A stretch of 64,000 nucleotides of DNA, taken from the NCBI GenBank assembly GCA_903824495.1, contig CAIJXB010000049.1, positions 1-64,000 of the forward strand, in the 5' to 3' direction. This document shows positions 1 to 6,915 of the stretch, piece by piece. Origin of the DNA: an uncultured Chlamydiae bacterium (GTDB taxonomy: Bacteria > Chlamydiota > Chlamydiia > Chlamydiales > Rhabdochlamydiaceae). The notes beneath the pieces were generated by a model that worked only from the letters and a program-made list of their open reading frames with translations, did not search any database and was not told the origin of the DNA. Each line of letters begins with the position of its first letter. Within the stretch, counting starts at the first letter, position 1. Made by a program: the position numbers and the translations under genes.

Positions 1-31
1 ATTTAATTTTCAACTATTTACTTGTCGCTTC

Positions 32-1651
32 TTATACCTGTATTACTGAGCCTAAAGCGGCTTGGTTTACGTAATAGATATAAGAGTTTAGAGATTCAGC
101 AAGAGAGCTAACCTCTTTTTGAGCGACACTAGCTTGCGTATCTGCCACAGCCTCAATCTGATCGGCTGATACTTTAGTAATGTCTAAATCAGCCATAGAG
201 ATGTCTAGCTTTCTTTGCTCTCTGGCAGTCTGAGTATAGTTCTCAGCGAGCACACCACTCAATACAGACTGGGTGATCATGAGTCCAATTTCAGTTCCTG
301 TTCCGGCGGCCATAGCCCCAGTCATCCACTGCTCAGCACTGGTTTCAGTTATTTTGAATGCCCAACTCATGAGGTCTTTCATCATTTGTTGTACTTGGGC
401 TGTAACTTCTTCCAAAGTTGTAGCTTCTATCTCTTCCTCAGATCCACCTGATATTGCAGCGGCAGCTCCAAGCGATGCTACTAAACATATTGCAGCTCCG
501 CCAATTGCCCATCCCATTTGGATATCAGAGGCTCTTTTACCGTTTGGATCGTCGTGCTCTGCAGCAATTTGAGCATTCGCTATGTCTGTAAATAGACCGG
601 AAGATTGAGCCAGGAAGGCTCCAACGAGGATTCCTGTTGCCGCCGATTCACTAGCGGCTCCACATGCACACGCAATTACAGCTGTTACAACAACAGCTGC
701 GATGATCTTTGCAGCTTCAGGGCTTAATTTAATTCCATAACCAGATGCACTTAAAATAAGCAGGTCTGCAAAAGCATTCGTTCCTTGCTGAATGAATCCA
801 CCTTTACCGGTAGCAAGAGATGTTTCTTGGTCTGCAAAAGCAGTAACAGCGATAGCTATAAGTACTGGGTTACAGCTGATGATAGAAAGCACTACGCACA
901 CAGATCCAAGAACGTGGGTTAGAATACCCATTGTTTTTCTTAGGTGGCGAGCGCGTCTTTTTTCATGTTCGATATGAGCAATCTGTTTATTAACGTCATC
1001 AAGCTGAGATTGAGCTGAGTTGATAAGGGCTTCGTTTTCCTCAGCAAGCCACTTAGTTTGAAGAGAAGAGTCTTCTGTAACCTTCGCTTCAATGAACGAT
1101 AGGTCATAAGAAACATCTCCAACAACTTTAGCCATCGATAAATAAGAAGAGTAGTTGTGATCTTGCGACTCAGTTGTTGTTGCTGTATTAGTTGCTGTGC
1201 TGTCTGTTGTAGCAGGAGCTGTAGATGTAGCCGTAGAGCTAGAAGTTGTAGTAGTAGAAGGGGATTTAACGAGCTCACCAAGTAGGGCGGCTTGACCAGC
1301 ACAGAATTTAGCAGCTAGGTCAACTGAAATCTTGCCATCCACACAAAGGCTAGGAACGTAAAGTTCTGGATGGTCTTTGATTTTTTTGATTAGATCTTCA
1401 AGTTTCTTTTTAAGGTCTTGAAGAACAGCAGGATCAATACCGTCCGTAGAATGAGTTTCGCCAATATCAAAGGTTTCGTGAAGGATCCCTAAAAGCTGCT
1501 CAATCTCAACTGAGTCAAGGTTTTCGAGCTTACTTTTAATATCGAGGTTCTCAGCCTTGCCTTTAGACTGGGCGGCGATGATTTCGTCTGCAAGCTTCTT
1601 AGCTTCAATAGAAGCGCTTAGGTCGTCTTGGTTGTTGTAAACGGCTGACAT
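32..1651 (-). CDS. Type III secretion translocator-like protein (CopB/YopB type)
   Basis: The protein has the build of a hydrophobic T3SS translocator, a family that inserts into the host membrane to form the translocation pore. Seen: an acidic helical N-terminus, a Ser/Thr/Ala-rich low-complexity linker at about residues 130-162, a charged coiled-coil-like stretch at about 198-240, then strongly hydrophobic segments at about 240-274, 311-336 and 380-400, and a helical Gln/Ser-rich C-terminus. The ATG at 1651 is preferred over the in-frame GTG two codons upstream because GAGG lies 5 nt before it; this gives 539 aa. The family call is inferred from architecture and resemblance to chlamydial CopB. 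No chaperone or second translocator gene is visible, so this copy lies apart from a classical translocator operon within this window. Confidence 0.6.
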   Translation of the reverse strand: MSAVYNNQDDLSASIEAKKLADEIIAAQSKGKAENLDIKSKLENLDSVEIEQLLGILHETFDIGETHSTDGIDPAVLQDLKKKLEDLIKKIKDHPELYVPSLCVDGKISVDLAAKFCAGQAALLGELVKSPSTTTTSSSTATSTAPATTDSTATNTATTTESQDHNYSSYLSMAKVVGDVSYDLSFIEAKVTEDSSLQTKWLAEENEALINSAQSQLDDVNKQIAHIEHEKRRARHLRKTMGILTHVLGSVCVVLSIISCNPVLIAIAVTAFADQETSLATGKGGFIQQGTNAFADLLILSASGYGIKLSPEAAKIIAAVVVTAVIACACGAASESAATGILVGAFLAQSSGLFTDIANAQIAAEHDDPNGKRASDIQMGWAIGGAAICLVASLGAAAAISGGSEEEIEATTLEEVTAQVQQMMKDLMSWAFKITETSAEQWMTGAMAAGTGTEIGLMITQSVLSGVLAENYTQTAREQRKLDISMADLDITKVSADQIEAVADTQASVAQKEVSSLAESLNSYIYYVNQAALGSVIQV

Positions 1652-1859
1652 GTTCACCTCGTATAAGTTTTTTAGTTTTTATTAGTTTTAATGTTTAAAT
1701 AGTTTCCCACTTTTAATTGTATACTAAATCGATTAAATTTTCAATAATTATCAGACTTTCTTTATGTCGTTTCTTGAGTTAATTTACTTAAGTCTCTTAG
1801 AAATAGTTGTTTGCTGTTTTTTTGTATTTGTTGTTTATTTGAATTTTGCATGTAAGAAA

Positions 1860-1888
1860 TTGATTCTTAATTATGTTTTTATTATAAT
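1860..1888 (+). promoter_or_regulatory. Sigma-70-type promoter of the GATA-finger gene
   Basis: TTGATT (1860-1865), a 17-nt spacer and a perfect TATAAT (1883-1888). Transcription would start near 1895, so the ATG at 1917 falls about 22 nt into the message. The in-frame ATG at 1764 lies upstream of this promoter and is unlikely to be the start. Confidence 0.6.
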
Positions 1889-1916
1889 GTGGGCACTAAA
1901 TTTAAATGGGTTTTTT

Positions 1917-2723
1917 ATGTCTATAAATTCAGTGATTGAGGCTAATTCAGATCTTCTCCGTTGCAATACTTGCAATAGAGATGTAAAAACATTAAGTCCA
2001 GATCCAGTAAATAAAATGATAAAGAAGTGCCAGGGTTGCTGGAGAAGGGCGAAAGATGAGTATTTTGAGACTCTGGGCTTGAATTGCAGAAGCTGCATTA
2101 ACACAACAAGTTGCAGATGGTATGCCGTGTCAGAAATTACGCGTAAAGCGACTTGCTATAGCTGTTACGAAGAGACTCGTAAGGCCAAACAGGTCGCTGA
2201 AAAGTTCGTTTGTAGCGTATGTAAAACGTCGGAGAGCTGCAGGTGGCGTGAGATCAAAGAAAAGAAAGACACAAAATGCGACAAGTGCTACAAAGAAGCG
2301 CTTGCGAGACTCCATAATAGCTGCAATATATGTAAAAGAACGGAATCCCATCAGTGGTATAAAGATCCGGACGACCTAACGAGCGTAAGGTGTGATACCT
2401 GCTATATCAAACTGCTTACAGCTCGAAAAACAGATGAAGGAGCTAAATGTGGCATATGCGAAAAGGAAGATGAAGCATGGAATTGGACTAGAGATTCAGA
2501 GGATGGGATCTTAAAATGCGGAAGCTGTTATAAAATTGCGCTTAAAAAGCGAAAGGAAAGGGCGTTTGAGGAAGGCATGGATCTGTTGATTGAGTCGTTG
2601 GAAAACGAGTCTGTTCCCAAAAAAAGTGCTAGGCCTTTGGAGGCAGAAATTTCAAATGACTTGGGAGTTTCTTTTGCTGGTATTGGTCATATAACTTATC
2701 CAGACCTGGCTAGTATTACATAA
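1917..2723 (+). CDS. Protein with five tandem GATA-type zinc-finger-like repeats
   Basis: The 268-aa protein contains five CxxC-x18/19-CxxC units, starting at about C16, C57, C99, C136 and C178, with a period of about 40 residues. Fingers 2-5 also have a Trp 7-8 residues after the first pair, and their second pair is followed by Tyr; finger 1 lacks the Trp. This spacing and the central Trp are the hallmark of GATA zinc fingers, which bind DNA or proteins in eukaryotes and are rare in bacteria. A Lys/Arg-rich helix follows the last finger, then an acidic tail. The frame stays open upstream to 1764, but that extension is AT-rich, hydrophobic and lies before the promoter at 1860-1888. A secreted nucleus-targeted role is speculation; no secretion signal can be recognised by eye. 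Confidence 0.7.
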   Translation: MSINSVIEANSDLLRCNTCNRDVKTLSPDPVNKMIKKCQGCWRRAKDEYFETLGLNCRSCINTTSCRWYAVSEITRKATCYSCYEETRKAKQVAEKFVCSVCKTSESCRWREIKEKKDTKCDKCYKEALARLHNSCNICKRTESHQWYKDPDDLTSVRCDTCYIKLLTARKTDEGAKCGICEKEDEAWNWTRDSEDGILKCGSCYKIALKKRKERAFEEGMDLLIESLENESVPKKSARPLEAEISNDLGVSFAGIGHITYPDLASIT

Positions 2724-2758
2724 CATCAATTATCAGACGTTCAGGATCTGTTAAATGT

Positions 2759-2941
2759 TCATGTTGAGTAGGTTCTGCCCTGCAATTCGTTGCTTATCAA
2801 CTCATCCGTTTCTTCCAAGAAAATCTCGAGATCTGGCCGCTCTTTTTCGTGGCAGCTGGCGCATTTCGTGTTGTCAGCTTGTTTAATGCCATACCACCGG
2901 CTTGACTCAGTTGCTGAACATGAGAAACTCTTGTAATCCAA
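2759..2941 (-). pseudogene. Remnant of a second GATA-finger gene
   Basis: On the strand opposite the finger gene, a 60-codon open stretch retains one degenerate finger. It has one Cys in place of the first CxxC, then TES, then RW, then KCASC, with the same spacing as the intact repeats. A charged helix follows that resembles the region after finger 5 of the neighbour. An in-frame stop lies just upstream, there is no ATG start, and the first metal-binding pair is incomplete, so it looks like the decayed 3-prime end of a paralogue. Confidence 0.5.
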
Positions 2942-3014
2942 GGCTTTTATTGACTACAAGCTGGTTTGGCTGATATATCTCTCCTGACAAAATCAGAACA
3001 CCTTTTAGAATCAA

Positions 3015-3737
3015 ATGACTCTACTTTTTAAGCGGATCTTCATCATCATTTTTTTAAGTTGTAGTACAGGTTTTGCTTCGGATTGGGATATCGTGTATCT
3101 AGCTTCGTTTCCAAGATCTGGCAACCACTGGGTTCGCTTTTTGATTGAAGAAGCTTCTTGTATAGCTACGAGCTCTACTTATAAAGATCGAGATTACCCC
3201 CACCTAAGTTCAATCTTTCCATGGGGTGGATATGCTACAGACCGTGGATATCAAGGCCTTTGCCGCTATCCTGAGGAAGGCGAACCAGTGGCTCTAAAAA
3301 CTCACTATCCGTATTTGCAAAAGAAGCCGATAGAGCCGATCAAACGAGCTGCTATCTGTTTGATCCGGCATCCAGTCGATGCGTTTTACTCTTTTCATGT
3401 ATATAAAAACAGGCAAGATACAAAGCAGAAAGTCCCCAAAGATGTGCTGCGTGAATTTGTGAAGAAATGGAGGGAGTTTTATGAGTTTTGGGATAAACAA
3501 CCTAATGTTGTGCTAGTCAGGTATGAAGATCTGTATAGAGATCCAGCTTTTTACCTCACTCAAATCCTTCACACTATTGGTTATCAGGCATCCCCTGAAG
3601 ATATACAAAGAGCCATCAAAAAATACCCCCCTCAAGGTGGGCTTTTAAAACATATGGATCGATACGAAACAGCAGACATTGATCTGATCAAACTTCAGTT
3701 AAGCGACCTTTTGGTGAAATATGACTACGTTTTTTAA
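3015..3737 (+). CDS. Exported PAPS-dependent sulfotransferase-family protein
   Basis: The protein has the two PAPS-binding signatures of the sulfotransferase fold: a 5-prime phosphosulfate loop SFPRSGNHW at residues 31-39 and a 3-prime phosphate motif, R118 in LIRHPVD with S126 downstream. Family members transfer sulfate from PAPS to carbohydrate or other hydroxyls. The first 21 residues form a clear Sec signal peptide (Lys/Arg, then a run of Ile/Leu/Phe, then CSTGFA), which is unusual for a PAPS user because PAPS is cytosolic. At 240 aa it is compact but covers both nucleotide motifs. The next gene overlaps it by 17 bp, so the two are probably translationally coupled. The acceptor is unknown. 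Confidence 0.8.
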   Translation: MTLLFKRIFIIIFLSCSTGFASDWDIVYLASFPRSGNHWVRFLIEEASCIATSSTYKDRDYPHLSSIFPWGGYATDRGYQGLCRYPEEGEPVALKTHYPYLQKKPIEPIKRAAICLIRHPVDAFYSFHVYKNRQDTKQKVPKDVLREFVKKWREFYEFWDKQPNVVLVRYEDLYRDPAFYLTQILHTIGYQASPEDIQRAIKKYPPQGGLLKHMDRYETADIDLIKLQLSDLLVKYDYVF

Positions 3738-4578
3738 GACTTGTTTTCTTTTGCTCGCGACTTCTCAGATGGTAGCTAGTGAATTTCGTATCATTTCTTT
3801 GGAGCCTAATAAAAAAGTCGGGATGTTTGCAGCATGCAATCAAGTAATAGGCCAGCTGTACGCCCATGAAAATCACCTATATCCTGAAGTGACTGGATTT
3901 TGTGTTGATTTTGGTACGTTTGGTCTTTACTACGATCCTAGTCACGGCCCTAATTGGTGGAGCTATTATTTTGAACCTATTTCTGTTGGAATAAAAGAAG
4001 GATCCAAACTTGTTTTCCCATCGGTAGGTCAGTATTTTGAAGCTTTTAGACTAAGAAAAAGCATCGCTCACTCAGAAGCTTCCCATCTTGTGAATAAATA
4101 TGTGCGAGTCAAAGAGCCAATTTTGAATAAAGTGCACTCTATTACTAAGGAATGGTTTGAGGGCTTTTTTGTCATAGGGGTCCATTATCGAGGTACGGAT
4201 AAGGAAAAAGAAGCTCCTCGAGTTGAATATGAAGAGGTCTTTGGCTCCATTTTAAAGCATATTCCATCAGATCAGCCCTATCGCATTTTTGTTGCAACGG
4301 ATGAAATCCCCTTTCTTGAGGCGACCTTGGAAAGGTTTCCGGGTCATGTCCTAGCAAGAGATGCTCATCGCTCAGATGGGCATATCGGGGTTCACTTTTT
4401 AGAGCTCAATAAATATGCACTTGGGGAAGAAGCTTTGATTGATTGTTTGTTGCTCTCTAAAACCCAGCTTTTGATCCGGACGAGCTCAAATTTAAGTCTC
4501 TGGGCTACTTATTTTAACCCTGAAATGCCCGAAATCCTTTTAAACAGGCGCTATATGGCAACTTTTGAAGAGGAATAG
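3721..4578 (+). CDS. Exported fucosyltransferase-like glycosyltransferase
   Basis: It resembles the alpha-1,6/alpha-1,2 and protein-O-fucosyltransferase superfamily (NodZ/FUT8-like). Seen: H155-Y-R157-G-T-D160-K, corresponding to the GDP-fucose motif I; ATDE at 192-195; and RTSSNLSLWA at about 253-262, like motif III. The N-terminus (TTFFKTCFLLLATSQMVAS) is a signal peptide. The start is set by ATG 3721 with GGTGA just upstream, inside the end of the sulfotransferase gene. A sulfotransferase next to a fucosyltransferase-like enzyme recalls the NodH/NodZ pair that decorates rhizobial Nod factors; the parallel is by analogy only. Donor and acceptor are inferred and not shown by the sequence. 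Confidence 0.6.
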   Translation: MTTFFKTCFLLLATSQMVASEFRIISLEPNKKVGMFAACNQVIGQLYAHENHLYPEVTGFCVDFGTFGLYYDPSHGPNWWSYYFEPISVGIKEGSKLVFPSVGQYFEAFRLRKSIAHSEASHLVNKYVRVKEPILNKVHSITKEWFEGFFVIGVHYRGTDKEKEAPRVEYEEVFGSILKHIPSDQPYRIFVATDEIPFLEATLERFPGHVLARDAHRSDGHIGVHFLELNKYALGEEALIDCLLLSKTQLLIRTSSNLSLWATYFNPEMPEILLNRRYMATFEEE

Positions 4579-4682
4579 GAGTTAAAATTTTTAATTTACG
4601 CTTTATGTGTCCAGATTCATTAAAAATAAGGAAATAAACCGCAAAAAACTGTTTAAATGTGGAATTATACCCTGATTTTTGA

Positions 4683-4688
4683 TATAAT
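4683..4688 (+). promoter_or_regulatory. -10 element of the twin LRR operon
   Basis: Perfect TATAAT 31 nt before the ATG at 4720. The expected -35 position, about 4660-4665, reads TGGAAT and is a poor match, so activator dependence is possible. Confidence 0.4.
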
Positions 4689-4719
4689 TTTTCATAGTTA
4701 AATTGATTTTTTGTGGATT

Positions 4720-6894
4720 ATGAATTTTAATTCCTTTATTAAACTAGACCGTCCTAGCCCTATAAGCCATTTGGATCTAAATATTTCCCCTGTTCCTGGA
4801 GATCATGAGATTCGGTCTATCCTAAAGAGATCCGTCCCAACTCACTCTAAAAAAGTCTCTTGGAACTCCCTTGAAAAAGTGGTAAAGGTTCTAGATCCAG
4901 TGAATCCTGATGATGCCGATAGCCACCACTCCCAGCGCCTTGAAGCCTTACGTAAAGATGTATCACTATATTCATTTGTTCCGGTAGATCTTGACCTAGA
5001 GGCGTCTGCATCACTTTCTTCATTTTCAGATGCGGTGCGTAAAGATACGATGCTATCGCCATTCATTCCAAAAGAGGCTAGCAAAGTACTATCTTCTAAA
5101 GACCTATCTGCGATGTCTAGTAGAATTAGACGCTCGCTAAAATCAGAAGCTCTGCTCAACTATTTTTGTAAGTATTTTCGTTTAAAAAGCAAAGAGTCCC
5201 CTGAATTGATTGGTGAAGCCATTGACAAGCTGCGTATGAACAAACATACGAAGTTTTTGGTCAAATCTGCAGTGTTTGAATTAAATGTAGAGACTGATGA
5301 TGAGTCTGATTACGTAGAGCTTGAGTCTATGATAGAAAAGATACGCTCAAATGAGGATTTAGAGCGCAATTTATTCTTTAAGATTTCCAAAACGTGTCAA
5401 AAAAAGGATCGCTTTAACGAATTTGTAGAAGTTTTGCTCGATCTAATGCCCTTAAGAGAAGTTAGAGAGATTAGATTAGTGTTTGACCTGATAGCGATAG
5501 CTGAAAAGTTAAATACACATCTTCCGGAAGCTGTTCAATTGAAAGAGGTGGAAAAGTTATGCGAAATGCACCATCTGCAAGTCGGTCAGGTTCTTGCCAA
5601 TTGGCTTGAAAAGACCCAAGTCTATTTAGGAGCTATCGCAGAATTAAACCTTTCTGGTGTTGAAATACAAAGCTTCCCACTACGCATCATTAAATATATA
5701 CGGAATGTAGAAAGACTTACCTTAGCTAGATTGCATCTTATGCCTGTGGTATTTAGAGATCTTTGTAAGTTCCCTAAGCTAGAATACCTCAATCTTGCTT
5801 CTAATCACTTAAATGCGGACGATTTGAACTGTATTTTCGATGACATAAAAACAGTGAAAAACCTCAAAGCAATCAACCTTTCTAACAATCCGATTAGGTT
5901 AGGTGAGATTTCTGAAATCGTCGAGTATTGCCAAGAAAACAACATCGAGCTTCTTTTGCCGCCTGATAGAAAGGTTCAAGATTATGAAACTATACTAGCA
6001 GCAAATAGCTCAGATCCTAGTAAGCCAATACTGTGTCTGAACCTCTCTAGATTGGCAATAGAATCAGTTCCTGAAGCTCTCATGGAAAAACTCTCTAATG
6101 TTGTTTCTGTCATCTTTAAACAGAGTTTAGCCTCCCCTCCTCAAACTCTTCAAATCATGAAAACAGTTCTTAAACTCCCTAAGGTGATTTCTTTTGATTT
6201 TTCAAACAATGACCTTTCTCCACAATCCATTAACTCTTTAATAGATGCCGCTGAGGCGTATGCTCCTAACGCGATGATGTTCCGAGATCTATCTAAAGCA
6301 GAATCAGATCTTATGTTGGTCTTAGAAAGAATCGGAGAAGATATAACTCTTGATGTAGCAATTCCTAAGAGATTTAAAAATGCATCGGATCTATGGTGCC
6401 AAATACAACCCTCTATTGAGACACAAAAAGAAGCTCTTAAAGAACTAAAACATCTTGATTTTTCAAACATGGCAATAGAAACTCTGCCTTCAGAGTTTTT
6501 GGCCTACTTTTCCAGTGTTGAATCTATCTCCCTAAACACATCGTACCCAAAAAAGGGTAAATACGGCTCAAGTTTTAGCTGCTTACTTTCTTTGCCAAAA
6601 CTAGAAGAGATCGATCTTTCTAATAACTACTTAAGCCCCTCAATGTTTGAGAATCTTATAGATCTTGTAGAAAACCCTGAAAAAGCCTTGAACACGATCA
6701 TCCTGTCTGGATGTGAATGCAACGAAGAAGATTTAGAATATTTTACTAATATATGTGAAGAGAGTGACGTCGACCTTGTTTTTGATGAAGAAGTTGATGA
6801 AATGGAGGAGTCATTTAAACGAGAGCGAGAGACTTTAGATGAAGATGATGACGAGATGGAAAACTTCGCTAAACGCATGAAAATAGATAATTAA
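4720..6894 (+). CDS. Leucine-rich-repeat protein, probable effector (copy 1)
   Basis: A 724-aa protein with an N-terminal region of no recognised family (about 1-305) and three LRR super-blocks at about 308-415, 440-545 and 583-695. Each block opens with L.(L/F)S...IE..P and contains LP(K)LE..(D/N)LSNN.LSP, typical of bacterial and eukaryotic LRRs used for protein binding. The C-terminus is very acidic and ends with basic KRMK clusters separated by acid residues. There is no signal peptide or membrane segment, so export, if any, would need type III secretion. ATG 4720 is preferred over the TTG at 4711 because it lies at a normal distance from the -10 box. The 701-aa paralogue follows 21 bp downstream. 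Function unknown; LRR assignment secure, effector role inferred. Confidence 0.7.
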   Translation: MNFNSFIKLDRPSPISHLDLNISPVPGDHEIRSILKRSVPTHSKKVSWNSLEKVVKVLDPVNPDDADSHHSQRLEALRKDVSLYSFVPVDLDLEASASLSSFSDAVRKDTMLSPFIPKEASKVLSSKDLSAMSSRIRRSLKSEALLNYFCKYFRLKSKESPELIGEAIDKLRMNKHTKFLVKSAVFELNVETDDESDYVELESMIEKIRSNEDLERNLFFKISKTCQKKDRFNEFVEVLLDLMPLREVREIRLVFDLIAIAEKLNTHLPEAVQLKEVEKLCEMHHLQVGQVLANWLEKTQVYLGAIAELNLSGVEIQSFPLRIIKYIRNVERLTLARLHLMPVVFRDLCKFPKLEYLNLASNHLNADDLNCIFDDIKTVKNLKAINLSNNPIRLGEISEIVEYCQENNIELLLPPDRKVQDYETILAANSSDPSKPILCLNLSRLAIESVPEALMEKLSNVVSVIFKQSLASPPQTLQIMKTVLKLPKVISFDFSNNDLSPQSINSLIDAAEAYAPNAMMFRDLSKAESDLMLVLERIGEDITLDVAIPKRFKNASDLWCQIQPSIETQKEALKELKHLDFSNMAIETLPSEFLAYFSSVESISLNTSYPKKGKYGSSFSCLLSLPKLEEIDLSNNYLSPSMFENLIDLVENPEKALNTIILSGCECNEEDLEYFTNICEESDVDLVFDEEVDEMEESFKRERETLDEDDDEMENFAKRMKIDN

Positions 6895-6915
6895 ATTTAA
6901 ATAGGACATTTTATT

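Noticed and set aside
1180..1270. Low-complexity DNA as a tandem repeat or CRISPR
   Set aside because: It is simply the Thr/Ser/Ala linker codons; no regular repeat-spacer pattern. No CRISPR array was seen anywhere in the window.
940..1302. Leu/Gln-rich 120-codon frame on the minus strand
   Set aside because: It is another frame of the Thr/Ser-rich linker of the translocator gene; low complexity alone keeps it open.
1764..1916. N-terminal hydrophobic extension of the GATA-finger gene
   Set aside because: The extension lies upstream of a good promoter (1860-1888) and is AT-rich; its hydrophobicity follows from T-rich codons. ATG 1917 is a better start.
3015..4578. Claiming Nod-factor-like synthesis from the NodH/NodZ resemblance
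   Set aside because: No NodA/B/C-like genes are present in the window; the resemblance is at superfamily level only.
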